A DNA stretch of 9,297 nt from positions 1 through 9,297 of the forward strand of contig JAAZAW010000070.1 in assembly GCA_012514125.1 (NCBI GenBank), written 5' to 3'. Below the pieces are notes generated by a model, which saw only the letters and a program-made list of their open reading frames with translations, searched no databases and was not told the origin of the DNA. The first letter of the stretch is position 1. Each line of letters opens with the position of its first letter. The position numbers and the translations under genes were made by a program. This DNA comes from Phycisphaerae bacterium. GTDB taxonomy: Bacteria; Planctomycetota; Phycisphaerae; JAAYCJ01. Below, one piece after another: positions 1 through 7,375 of the stretch.

Positions 1-528
1 ACGCCCATGGGCGCCGCGGCAAAATTCGCCTCCGCCGGAAAATCACTCGCCAAAAAAGACCTCGGCCTCATGATGATGAGTTATGGATATGTCTATGTCG
101 CCAGGGTAGCCTTCGGCGCCAACGACACCCAGACGCTCCGCGCATTGATGGAGGCCCAATCATATCCGGGGCCGTCGCTCATCATCGCCTACAGCCATTG
201 TATCGCTCACGGATACGATCTCGCCACAGCCCTGGATCAGCAAAAGCTTCTGGTCAAATCCGGTCTCTGGCCGTTGTATCGTTTCGATCCCAGACGTCTG
301 TCACAAGGACTTTCCCCCATGCAGCTCGACGGCCCGGAACCCTCCGAATCTGCCGAAACTTTCATGCGAAACGAAGTACGTTTTCAAATGGTGGCCAAAA
401 ACGATCCTGAACGATTCAAAAAACTGGTTGAAGCCTCGGATAGAAATATTCAAACAAAATACATGATTTACAAGCAATTGGCGGAGATGAAATTTCCACA
501 ATGGGCTCGGACGGAATCAGTCACATAG
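1..528 (+). CDS. nifJ: Pyruvate:ferredoxin (flavodoxin) oxidoreductase, C-terminal end (partial)
   Basis: This is the last 175 codons of a gene that begins before the window; the frame is open from base 1. NifJ-type enzymes oxidise pyruvate with CoA to acetyl-CoA and CO2 and pass the electrons to ferredoxin or flavodoxin, using thiamine diphosphate and Fe-S clusters in the cytoplasm. The visible part matches the end of the thiamine-diphosphate domain. It has PMGAAAKFASAGK, then KKDLGLMMMSYGYVYVA followed by VAFGAN, then YPGPSLIIAYSHCIAHGYDL (a conserved Cys in this family) and GLWPLYRFDPR. The extreme C-terminus (about 60 residues, ending MKFPQWARTESVT) is more variable. No internal stop or frameshift is seen. 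The next gene starts 29 bases downstream with its own ribosome binding site, so the two are probably co-transcribed. The family call is firm. The N-terminal transketolase and ferredoxin domains lie outside the window and cannot be checked. Confidence 0.93.
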   Translation, partial: TPMGAAAKFASAGKSLAKKDLGLMMMSYGYVYVARVAFGANDTQTLRALMEAQSYPGPSLIIAYSHCIAHGYDLATALDQQKLLVKSGLWPLYRFDPRRLSQGLSPMQLDGPEPSESAETFMRNEVRFQMVAKNDPERFKKLVEASDRNIQTKYMIYKQLAEMKFPQWARTESVT

Positions 529-557
529 GAATAAAAAAATAATCGGAGGATGTTGCG

Positions 558-1562
558 ATGGATCTTTCGACACAGTATATGGGGTTGACACTTCGAACTC
601 CCCTGATGGTAGGCGCTTCACCGATGGTAGATGATCTGAGCATGGTCAAACGCCTTGAAGACGCCGGCGCTTCCGCCGTGGTCATGCACTCTCTTTTTGA
701 AGAACAACTCATGCGTGAACAAGTCTCGACGTTTTCCTATGTCGATGGTCCCGCCGAATCGTTCGCCGAGGCTGTAACCTATTTTCCCACACCCGAACAT
801 TTCGTCCTCGGCCCGGACGATTATCTCAATCACATCCGCAAACTTCATGAACAAGTGAATATCCCCATCATCGGTTCCCTCAACGGTATGACACCGGGCG
901 GCTGGCTTAACTACGCCCGACAGATCGAACAAGCCGGCGCCGACGCCCTCGAACTCAACGTCTATTTCCTCGCCACCGATCCTGATGAAATGTCCGCGGT
1001 GATTGAAACTCGAACCGTGGAAATGCTCGAAATGGTCAAAAACGCCGTGCATATTCCCGTGGCGGTCAAACTCGCCCCATTTTACACGTCCTTTGCCGGC
1101 GTAGCCAAGTCCCTCGTTCACGCCGGCGCCGATGCCCTGGTGATTTTTAACCGGTTCTATCAACCCGACATCGACCTCGAAACACTCGAAGTCAAACGAC
1201 GCTTAACCTTATCGGATTCATCGGAACTATTGCTCCGACTGCGCTGGCTGGCGATTCTTTCAGGACGAATTCAAACCTCTCTCGCCGCTTCAGGCGGTAT
1301 CCACAGCGGAACCGATGCCGTCAAAGCCGTCATGTGCGGCGCCGATGCCGTCCAACTCGTTTCCGTACTCCTTAAACAGGGTCCCGAGTATCTGCGCACC
1401 ATCGAAAATGAAATGATCCGCTGGCTCGAAGATCACGACTATACTTCCATATCGGAAATGAAAGGCTCCTTGTCTCTTCAGCGGTGTCCCGACCCCAAAG
1501 CCTACGAACGGGCAAACTACGTCGAACTCCTCAAAAGCTGGACTCTCAGCGAACGATTCTAA
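558..1562 (+). CDS. Dihydroorotate dehydrogenase-like FMN protein, nifJ-linked
   Basis: This is a 334-residue TIM-barrel flavoprotein of the dihydroorotate dehydrogenase/PreA-like group. The start is set by GGAGGA at 545-550, seven bases before the ATG. The N-terminal stretch TQYMGLTLRTPLMVGASP resembles the opening strand of these barrels. A lysine in VAVKLAP (about residue 171) fits the flavin-contacting lysine. ASGGIHSGTDAVKAVMCGADAVQ split over residues 244-266 is the FMN phosphate-binding end of the barrel. True class 1 enzymes carry an NxSCPN-type loop with a catalytic Cys; here the corresponding region reads LELNVYFLATDP, with no Cys. Pyrimidine synthesis activity is therefore doubtful. 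The family is often found beside nifJ and is annotated only as 'dihydroorotate dehydrogenase-like'. Its real substrate is not known to me. It follows nifJ by 29 bases and is closed by a terminator. An electron-transfer or reductase role linked to ferredoxin is inference. Confidence 0.88.
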   Translation: MDLSTQYMGLTLRTPLMVGASPMVDDLSMVKRLEDAGASAVVMHSLFEEQLMREQVSTFSYVDGPAESFAEAVTYFPTPEHFVLGPDDYLNHIRKLHEQVNIPIIGSLNGMTPGGWLNYARQIEQAGADALELNVYFLATDPDEMSAVIETRTVEMLEMVKNAVHIPVAVKLAPFYTSFAGVAKSLVHAGADALVIFNRFYQPDIDLETLEVKRRLTLSDSSELLLRLRWLAILSGRIQTSLAASGGIHSGTDAVKAVMCGADAVQLVSVLLKQGPEYLRTIENEMIRWLEDHDYTSISEMKGSLSLQRCPDPKAYERANYVELLKSWTLSERF

Positions 1563-1588
1563 AAATAGTTGCGACAATCGCCGGAATA

Positions 1589-1627
1589 AAAAACTCAACC
1601 CCGGACCGCTCCCGAAGTTGAGTTTTT
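1589..1627. terminator. Bidirectional rho-independent terminator between convergent genes
   Basis: An 11-bp perfect stem pairs 1589-1599 (AAAAACTCAAC) with 1617-1627 (GTTGAGTTTTT) around a 17-base GC-rich loop. The arm ends in a T run on both strands, with A-rich sequence on the far side, so the structure can stop transcription from either direction. It lies 26 bases after the dihydroorotate-dehydrogenase-like gene (+) and 27 bases after the Nfu gene (-), which is where a shared terminator is expected. Confidence 0.88.
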
Positions 1628-1654
1628 ATTATAAAAGTCATTTCGCCGTTTTGC

Positions 1655-1894
1655 CTAAACCGAAACGACCTCTTTCACCTGCGGAACCTTCGACTTGAGG
1701 TGTTTCTCGATGCCCATCTTCAGCGTCATCTGCGCCATCGGACAACTGCCGCACGCGCCCTGAAGCTTTACTTCCACGGTCCCATCGTCCTGAACATTCA
1801 CCAGTTCGACGTCGCCGCCGTCAGCCTGTAACGCGGGCCGGACCTGCTCGAGCACCTCGCCGACTTGTTGTTTCCATGTTTTTTCTTCGTTCAT
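1655..1894 (-). CDS. nfu: Nfu/NifU C-terminal-domain Fe-S cluster carrier
   Basis: This is a 79-residue stand-alone Nfu domain. Such proteins bind a [4Fe-4S] or [2Fe-2S] cluster between two subunits and deliver it to apo-proteins in the cytoplasm. The diagnostic features are VRPALQADGGDVELV at residues 18-32 and GACGSCPMAQMTLKMGIE at 46-63, with the CxxC pair at C48 and C51. The length equals the bare domain; there is no IscU-like or A-type N-terminal domain as in full NifU or NfuA. The start is supported by AAGGAG (complement of 1901-1906) seven bases before the ATG. It is the last gene of the minus-strand array, 34 bases after the amidotransferase and followed by the shared terminator. Supplying clusters to enzymes such as the neighbouring NifJ is a reasonable inference but is not shown by the sequence. 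Confidence 0.93.
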   Translation of the reverse strand: MNEEKTWKQQVGEVLEQVRPALQADGGDVELVNVQDDGTVEVKLQGACGSCPMAQMTLKMGIEKHLKSKVPQVKEVVSV

Positions 1895-1928
1895 TATGAA
1901 CTCCTTATGATGTAAATGTGTTTACTAA

Positions 1929-2510
1929 TTATAGGCCCTGAAGTTTAAGAAAATTAGATAGAATCGCATGCCCCTGCTGCGTCAAAAAACTCTCCGGATG
2001 AAACTGCACCCCCTCGACACGGAATTGCTTATGACGCAGTCCCATCAATTCGTTCTGATCCACCGTCCGGGCACTGATCTCCAGGCACTCCGGCAGCGAC
2101 TCTTCTTCTACCATCAAACTGTGATATCGCGTCGCCGTAAACGGATTGCCCATTCCTGCGAAAACTCCACGGTTGTCATGCTGAATTTCACTGGTCTTCC
2201 CGTGCATCAGACGGCTCGCTCGAATCACCTTTCCTCCAAAAACATGCCCGATGCACTGATGCCCCAAACACACCCCGAAGATCGGAACCTTCGGCGCAAA
2301 ATGCCGAATCACGTCATTACTGATCCCCGCCTCGTTGGGTGTGCAGGGTCCGGGCGAGATAAGAATCCGATCCGGCTTCATCGTTTCAATCTCATCGATC
2401 GTAATCGTATCGTTGCGAAAAACCCGAACCTCTACCGTCGGATCGATCTCGCCGATCCGTTGAACGATATTATAGGTAAATGAATCATAATTATCGATCA
2501 AAACAATCAT
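1929..2510 (-). CDS. pabA: Glutamine amidotransferase subunit of aminodeoxychorismate/anthranilate synthase (PabA/TrpG)
   Basis: This is a 193-residue class I glutamine amidotransferase. It hydrolyses glutamine and channels ammonia to a chorismate-using partner (PabB for folate or TrpE for tryptophan). It opens with MIVLIDNYDSFTYNIVQ, the standard start of this family. ISPGPCTPNEAG follows at 51-62. The nucleophile Cys81 sits in GVCLGHQCIGHVFGG, HGKTS is at 103-107, RYHSL at 128-132, and the His171/Glu173 pair lies in GVQFHPESFLT. The triad is complete. An upstream in-frame ATG at 2580-2582 would add 24 residues (ending LLKGFFA) with no counterpart in the family. The ATG at 2508-2510, with AAAGG about ten bases ahead, is preferred. 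No synthase large subunit is in the window, so PabA and TrpG cannot be separated; one protein may serve both. It sits 34 bases before nfu and 163 bases after the kinase-like gene. Confidence 0.93.
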   Translation of the reverse strand: MIVLIDNYDSFTYNIVQRIGEIDPTVEVRVFRNDTITIDEIETMKPDRILISPGPCTPNEAGISNDVIRHFAPKVPIFGVCLGHQCIGHVFGGKVIRASRLMHGKTSEIQHDNRGVFAGMGNPFTATRYHSLMVEEESLPECLEISARTVDQNELMGLRHKQFRVEGVQFHPESFLTQQGHAILSNFLKLQGL

Positions 2511-2608
2511 CGCAAAAAAACCTTTCAGCAGCCCTGTTGAACTAATCTCCTCAACTCTTTCTCGTAGGGTACGTCTCGACACACCATCTTATTCTTTCTC
2601 TTCTATCT

Positions 2609-2635
2609 GTCATCCCCGCGAAGGCGGGGATCCAT
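2609..2635. repeat. REP-like intergenic hairpin
   Basis: The core ATCCCCGC-GAAG-GCGGGGAT (2612-2631) forms an 8-bp stem with a four-base loop, flanked by GTC and CCA. It lies in the 163-base gap between the UbiB-family gene and pabA. It strongly resembles short REP/dRS3-type palindromes that are scattered through many bacterial genomes between genes. No T run follows on either strand, so it is not a standard terminator. An mRNA-stabilising or attenuating role is possible. That it is a dispersed family in this genome is inferred from its look; only one copy lies in the window. Confidence 0.7.
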
Positions 2636-2643
2636 CTTCTCTT

Positions 2644-2668
2644 CCCATAGCCCATAGCCCGTAGCCCG
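2644..2668. repeat. Short tandem repeat, 7-base unit
   Basis: Three head-to-tail copies of a heptamer, CCCATAG, CCCATAG and CCCGTAG, are followed by a partial CCCGC, directly after the stop codon of the UbiB-family gene. Read on the transcribed strand it is GGGCTAYGGGCTAT-like. It falls between the REP-like hairpin and the stop codon, so it is part of the 3' untranslated stretch of that gene. No function is apparent. Confidence 0.75.
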
Positions 2669-2673
2669 CTTCC

Positions 2674-4374
2674 TCACGAAAGCTTCCCGCTTCGTAAAAT
2701 CGCCACCACAAGCCAGAATCCCATTATCCCCGCCACCAGATATCCGGTCAATCCTAATAATGGCAATCCGTACCAGTTCGGCCCCACTTTCGTATGAAAA
2801 ATGATACTCGATCCAATAATCAGCGACCCCACAATGATCGCCGCCGATAGACGATTGCTCGATCGATCGACCTCCTGCATCATGTTGTCCATCTGAACCA
2901 CATCAAGCTGCGTCCGCAACTGACCGCGAATCAGTTTCCTTCCAATCTCACGCACCTGATGCGGCAAATCGCGGATCATCTGCCCGCCATGCCACATCGC
3001 CAGCAGTGCCTCCCGCTTGAGATTACTCGGCCCCACCAGTTTCGCCAACGCCTGACGAACTTTCGGAACCACCACATCCGTCAACTTGATCGACGGATTC
3101 AAAATCATCGCCGTACCGCTTACCATCACCAGGCTCTTGCCCATCATCAAAAAATCTCTCGGCAACAGCACATGGTTTGCCCTCGCCAGCGACACAATCT
3201 CATTAAAAACGAGATTGAAATTCATCTGCTCCAGCGGCAACGCCTGAATCTTGTCCAGCAAAATCGTCAAATCCCGTTTGAGCAGCTCCACCGGCGTCTC
3301 ATCGGTAATCGCATCCATCTCCGTCAGAAGATCGACCACCATATCCATATATCGATAATAACCCGCCGTCAGAAGCATGATAAACATCACCCGCCGACTC
3401 GAGTCGATCTGCCCCGCCATCCCGAAATCCACCAACCCCAATCGGTCCGGCGGCAGAATTTTCAAGTTTCCCGGATGAAGGTCCGCATGAAAAACGCCCA
3501 GTTCGAGCACTTGCCCGATGAACGTCTCTATCAGTGTTTCCCCCAGTTTCTTCCGGTCCAGAACCATCGCCGGGTCGCCCACCGCGTCGAAAAATTTCTG
3601 CCCTCCGACATACGTCATGGTCATCACCCTGCTGGTGGTTAAATCCCATCGAATATCCGGAATAATAATCCGCGGATCGTCTTTGAAAAACGCGTGAATC
3701 TGGTCCGTAACGGTCGCTTCATTCAGAAAATCAATCTCTCGAAACAAGGTCTTCGCCGCATCCTGTATAATCGCCGTCGGGCGGTAAGGGCGAAGCTCCG
3801 GAATGTGCTTTTCTATACTCACCGCCAGCTTTTGAAGCAGGTACATGTCAAGCTTGATGGTGTTCTCAATGTGAGGCCGACGAACCTTCACCACAACCTT
3901 TTGATTATCGCGTGTCTTCGCCAGGTACGTCTGCGCCACCGATCCGCTTGCCAACGGAACAGGCTCAAATTCACAAAAAAGTTCCTTAACGTCACGCTTT
4001 AAATCCTGACGGATAATTTCATACGCCTGCTCCGTCGGAAAAGGGGCAACCTGGTCCTGAAGCATCCGCAAATCGTCCATCAAGTCTCCCGAAAGAATAT
4101 CGGGACGGGAACTTAACACCTGACCAAGCTTCACAAAAGTCGGCCCCAACTCCTCCGCAATAGCCACAAGCCGCATCCCCAACGTCGTTTCCGTCCGATG
4201 CGCACCGGGAAGAGTCGAAACCCCCAATCGCCGCAATCGTCCGGGCCATGGAATATAACGCCGTAATTTCAACCGCCCCACAATATGCCCGAATCCATGA
4301 CGTGTCAGCGTCCGCGCAATCTGCCCGAGCCGCTGCGTACTCCGAATCGTCATAGGCACTTTAAAAATCGACAT
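2674..4374 (-). CDS. ubiB: UbiB/ABC1 (AarF) atypical protein kinase-like membrane protein
   Basis: This 566-residue member of the ABC1/UbiB atypical kinase family has the usual bacterial length. Such proteins are ATPases needed for ubiquinone or other isoprenoid-quinone synthesis and lipid handling at the inner membrane. The family signatures are all visible. LGPTFVKLGQVLSSRPD (about 76-92) carries the KxGQ motif at K82-Q85. PLASGSVAQTY (140-150) is the Ala-rich loop that replaces the Gly loop. The lysine is in VVVKVRRP (K163). FREIDFLNEA (211-220), HADLHPGN (296-303) and VDFGMAGQ (315-322, with the DFG Asp at 316) complete the set. Two membrane helices lie near 508-527 and 536-560. The start has GGGAGGA close upstream. 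The gap to lptG upstream is 185 bases, so it may have its own promoter. No quinone-synthesis gene is near, so the substrate cannot be read from context. Confidence 0.93.
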   Translation of the reverse strand: MSIFKVPMTIRSTQRLGQIARTLTRHGFGHIVGRLKLRRYIPWPGRLRRLGVSTLPGAHRTETTLGMRLVAIAEELGPTFVKLGQVLSSRPDILSGDLMDDLRMLQDQVAPFPTEQAYEIIRQDLKRDVKELFCEFEPVPLASGSVAQTYLAKTRDNQKVVVKVRRPHIENTIKLDMYLLQKLAVSIEKHIPELRPYRPTAIIQDAAKTLFREIDFLNEATVTDQIHAFFKDDPRIIIPDIRWDLTTSRVMTMTYVGGQKFFDAVGDPAMVLDRKKLGETLIETFIGQVLELGVFHADLHPGNLKILPPDRLGLVDFGMAGQIDSSRRVMFIMLLTAGYYRYMDMVVDLLTEMDAITDETPVELLKRDLTILLDKIQALPLEQMNFNLVFNEIVSLARANHVLLPRDFLMMGKSLVMVSGTAMILNPSIKLTDVVVPKVRQALAKLVGPSNLKREALLAMWHGGQMIRDLPHQVREIGRKLIRGQLRTQLDVVQMDNMMQEVDRSSNRLSAAIIVGSLIIGSSIIFHTKVGPNWYGLPLLGLTGYLVAGIMGFWLVVAILRSGKLS

Positions 4375-4500
4375 CCATTCCTCCCTCTTTCCATCTTCTC
4401 ACGTTAGAGGAGACTTTTAATAGGATACGCCGTAGCTTTTACCCAGTGTCCTTGATGCACTCTCTTTCTTAATGGAGCGACCGTAAGGGAGCGTGTTCTT

Positions 4501-4550
4501 CCAACTTCCAACTTCTAAACTTCTAACTTCTAAACTTCTAACTTCTTCTC
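4501..4550. repeat. 15-base tandem repeat after lptG
   Basis: Two perfect 15-base copies of AACTTCTAAACTTCT (4510-4524 and 4525-4539) are followed by a partial copy (AACTTCTTCT). Looser AACTTCCAACTTC units come before. It sits just past the lptG stop codon in the 185-base gap (4375-4559) before the UbiB-family gene. The rest of the gap holds a GAGCG-ACCGTAAGG-GAGCG stretch with directly repeated GAGCG at 4475-4493, and a CT-rich run ahead of the kinase start. On the lptG sense strand the repeat reads AGAAGTTAGAAGTTT, very purine-rich. No stem-loop with a T run is seen, so readthrough into the kinase gene remains possible. Confidence 0.85.
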
Positions 4551-4559
4551 CCCCTCTTC

Positions 4560-5675
4560 CTACGTCTTCACATTCTCCATCAATACCGCCGCCACAGGCC
4601 CAAACACCAATATCGGAAGCCAAGCCGCAAACGCCGGATACGCCGTACTCGATGCCAGTGTCTGCGAGACAAACGCCATCAAAAAACATCCAATCGCCAC
4701 CAGCAAACACAACCCCACCGAAACCAGAACACTGTGCGGCGCGCGATTCAGAAAAAACGGCAACCCCAAAAATAACAAAAGCATATTCAAAAAAGGCTGT
4801 GTCAGCCGAACATGACGCGCCGACACAACGTCGTTGACATTCATGATCAAATGCGGACGCTTGAGCAAGTCCGTCAACTGATTCAAACTCAAAAACCAGA
4901 TCCAGTTCGCATTCCGGCGAAGATTCAAATCCTCAGGCTGCCAGTCGCTCTCGTAATAATCAAGCCGCGTCCGACCCATCTGACCCGCAACAACAAAGTC
5001 CGCCTCATTGATCGTTCGTGCATAACGGAACCCGCGAGTAAGCTGCCAATACTTCATCTCCGGATCCCACACCGCCGAATCCGCCGAGATCTTCGCCTTG
5101 ATCTGGCCGTTGGCGTCTCGCTCCATCGCGATCAACTCGTACATTGTCTTGGTATTCGGATCGTAATTCATCGCCGAAAGAAGCGTCTGGTCCCGATCTT
5201 CCAAAAACCATAACTCAAACGATTGACGTGTGTCCGCTTCGTTGTGCCCCCGAACAAGCTTGTCGGCAATGCTCGGAATGATCACTTCCTGATCGATAAT
5301 CCACAACGTATTGAAAACCACGCCCGCTCCGATAATCGGAAGCGCCACCCGGTAAAGCGAAATCCCTCCCGCGATCATCGCCGTCAACTCGTTCGACCGC
5401 TGAAGCCTCGCCAAAGTAAAACTCCCCGCCACCAGCGTGATCATCCCCGCGACCTGCGCAAAATAAAGAAAACTGTGATAAAAATAATACGAGCAAATGT
5501 CCTTGATGATCTGAAACGTCGTCTTCTTGTCGCCCGTAAATTCGTCAAGGTTCGCGAACAAGTCCAGCACAATATACAGGCTGATCATGATCACCACGCT
5601 CACCACATAACTGTACGTAAACCCGCGAAGTAAATATCGATCGATCGTTTTTATAGGAAGTCGGGAAAATGACAT
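4560..5675 (-). CDS. lptG: Lipopolysaccharide export permease LptG (YjgQ family)
   Basis: This 371-residue protein of the YjgP/YjgQ family is close to the usual length of about 360. With LptF and the ATPase LptB it forms the inner-membrane transporter that pulls lipopolysaccharide out of the membrane and passes it to LptC/LptA. The N-terminus, IKTIDRYLLRGFTYSYVVSV, is typical. Membrane segments lie near 21-40, 60-90, 108-128, 289-308, 316-338 and 349-366. A periplasmic jellyroll-type domain of about 155 residues sits between helices 3 and 4. The conserved cytoplasmic coupling stretch LARLQRSNELTAMIAGGISLYRVALP (split at 88-113) is well kept. The start codon follows the lptF stop by four bases, and GGTGAG overlapping that stop can act as its ribosome binding site, so the two are translationally coupled. 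Assignment as LptG rather than a second LptF rests on order and size. Confidence 0.92.
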   Translation of the reverse strand: MSFSRLPIKTIDRYLLRGFTYSYVVSVVIMISLYIVLDLFANLDEFTGDKKTTFQIIKDICSYYFYHSFLYFAQVAGMITLVAGSFTLARLQRSNELTAMIAGGISLYRVALPIIGAGVVFNTLWIIDQEVIIPSIADKLVRGHNEADTRQSFELWFLEDRDQTLLSAMNYDPNTKTMYELIAMERDANGQIKAKISADSAVWDPEMKYWQLTRGFRYARTINEADFVVAGQMGRTRLDYYESDWQPEDLNLRRNANWIWFLSLNQLTDLLKRPHLIMNVNDVVSARHVRLTQPFLNMLLLFLGLPFFLNRAPHSVLVSVGLCLLVAIGCFLMAFVSQTLASSTAYPAFAAWLPILVFGPVAAVLMENVKT

Positions 5676-5679
5676 GATC

Positions 5680-7320
5680 TCACCGTCTTAAAAATTTTCC
5701 AAGAACCATAATGTCTGCCAATGCCACCAGAGTCACCCCAAGCCAGATCACCGGCACACCAAAATGCTCGATACCCGCGCTGCTAAGCTGCTTGCCCGTC
5801 ATGATCATGACCACGACCACCAGCACCGGTATAAAACTCAATCCAAACGCGCTGACGAAATGCCCCCCGCGGAAAATAATCCCAAGACCCGCACCAAGCA
5901 GCAACAACACCAACGCACTGGAACTGTACGACGCGCGAGAATGAATCTCCGCCAGACATTTCCCGCTGATGTCGCGCTTTTCCTTCGCCACATTCCCCCG
6001 GCTTTTGCTCAACTGACGATTCAGGTCCAGTGACGGATTATCCGAAAGCAACTCATCGAGCGTAATCATACTCGCCTGTTTCATGACATCGCCCGGCGAT
6101 GGAAAAGGTCCAACGCTCGGATCCTTCCGCTCATCCACCCGATCAGGCTTGCCCGGAACCTTTTCCGTAATCCGAACCAATTCCTTAAGCTCGATCGTCA
6201 TCATCGGCTCATTGACACCCGCCGAAAGTGATGAAGTAATATACGCCTGACGCGCATCATACCGGCGAACCAATCCCGACGCCAGAGAATGCTCCACCAC
6301 CACGTTCCCTTCAAAAACCAAACGCCCGTCTTTCTGGGACATCTGGCGGTAACTGTCCGCCGTAATGGTGCAATGGCTCTTGTCGTCCTGAAACCGACAT
6401 TCCCCATATTGCTTGATCTGTTGGACCAGAGCTTCATACGCCAGTGAATGCGTCAAAACCACTCGCAAATTGTTCGTCATGTTCCGAAGCCCCTGGTGCG
6501 CCATCGGATCCTTCGCGATCTCCATCAGCACAGGCAGCGACATGAACTTGATCTTCTTCTTCGTCATCGGTGGAATCTCAATCGGCGGAATCGGATAATA
6601 CGCCGCCTGGATCATCTGACCCTGCTCCTCGTCAAACGCCCGAACCTGGTTCAAATGAACACTCACCGTAGGCTTCTGATCATACATGTCGAAAATAATC
6701 AACGCCTTCCGGGCCGTACCATAAAAAACAGGAACATTATTCCGGTCCTGACGCAAAAACGCCACATGAGAAAGCTCGATCAACCCCGAGGTCACCGTCC
6801 CGTCGGGCTGAATCTCAGGATATTGAACTTCTTCGACCTCACCACAGTGCAACGCGTAATCCAACTGACTGATGTACCCCTGATTCTTGAGCTTGAGATA
6901 CGCGAATTTCTGAATATCGCTCTTGACCAGCTGCTCGATCCGCCCCGCCAGGTTCGGAATCATGAAATTTTCGAGAAAAAATGTAAAAACAAAAACCAAA
7001 ACACTCAGAACAATCGCCGGTGTCAATAACCGATAAATATTGATCCCGCTCGCCCGGCACGCCACGATCTCATTATCCGCCGCCAGTCGGCCATACGTAA
7101 TCGTCGTACTGAACAACGCCGCAACCGGCAATGAATACGCCAACACCACCGGAATCAAATAAAACATCAATCGCAGCAATTCCTTCGCCGTAATCCCCTG
7201 GCTGCGCATCATGTCCATCAGGCTCCCACCAAAACCCAACATGCACGTCAACGCCACCGCCGTCAAAAAAAACGCGCGAAACAATTCCTTAAAGATGTAT
7301 TTCTGTAACGTAAAGATCAT
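5680..7320 (-). CDS. lptF: Lipopolysaccharide export permease LptF (YjgP family), enlarged periplasmic domain
   Basis: This is about 546 residues from the ATG at 7318-7320; a TTG at 7326 would add two. It is an LptF/LptG-type transmembrane subunit: QKYIFKELFRAFFLT at the start, LAADNEIVACRASGINIYRLLTPA (split at 81-104) as the coupling region, and six membrane segments near 18-36, 52-75, 103-121, 468-487, 493-512 and 522-543 (TTG-start numbering). The family is usually 350-400 residues; the excess lies in the periplasmic part, about 340 residues (122-460). That part includes DGRLVFEGNVVVEH and YDARQAYI (333-363), which resemble LptA/LptC jellyroll strands. A charged, proline-rich linker (385-412) follows. 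No clear Shine-Dalgarno precedes the start, so the first gene of the operon may be translated without one. It overlaps neither neighbour and is divergent from comF. The enlarged domain could take over part of the LptC role; that is inference. Confidence 0.92.
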   Translation of the reverse strand: MIFTLQKYIFKELFRAFFLTAVALTCMLGFGGSLMDMMRSQGITAKELLRLMFYLIPVVLAYSLPVAALFSTTITYGRLAADNEIVACRASGINIYRLLTPAIVLSVLVFVFTFFLENFMIPNLAGRIEQLVKSDIQKFAYLKLKNQGYISQLDYALHCGEVEEVQYPEIQPDGTVTSGLIELSHVAFLRQDRNNVPVFYGTARKALIIFDMYDQKPTVSVHLNQVRAFDEEQGQMIQAAYYPIPPIEIPPMTKKKIKFMSLPVLMEIAKDPMAHQGLRNMTNNLRVVLTHSLAYEALVQQIKQYGECRFQDDKSHCTITADSYRQMSQKDGRLVFEGNVVVEHSLASGLVRRYDARQAYITSSLSAGVNEPMMTIELKELVRITEKVPGKPDRVDERKDPSVGPFPSPGDVMKQASMITLDELLSDNPSLDLNRQLSKSRGNVAKEKRDISGKCLAEIHSRASYSSSALVLLLLGAGLGIIFRGGHFVSAFGLSFIPVLVVVVMIMTGKQLSSAGIEHFGVPVIWLGVTLVALADIMVLGKFLRR

Positions 7321-7375
7321 AAACAATATTCGATTCTATTCAAAAGCCACTGGAAAAAAAAAGATAATATGCGTT

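Noticed and set aside
2511..2582. N-terminal extension of the PabA/TrpG gene from an upstream ATG
   Set aside because: The added 24 residues have no counterpart in the family, which begins at MIVLIDNYDSF; AAAGG is properly placed for the inner ATG.
2612..2631. Rho-independent terminator after ubiB
   Set aside because: The stem is strong but neither strand has a T run after it; a REP-like repeat fits better.
2959..3642. Long plus-strand open frame of 227 codons opposite ubiB
   Set aside because: It is antisense to the conserved kinase motifs and rich in His, Arg and Gln, typical of a shadow frame.
4417..4837. Open frames across the lptG end and the repeat (both strands)
   Set aside because: They consist of repeat-derived peptide (SLEVRSLEV, or TSKLLTSKLL) or the antisense of lptG, have no ribosome binding site and match no family.
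6448..7029. Plus-strand open frame of 193 codons opposite lptF
   Set aside because: It is a shadow of lptF with Arg/Asn/His-rich composition and no recognisable domain.
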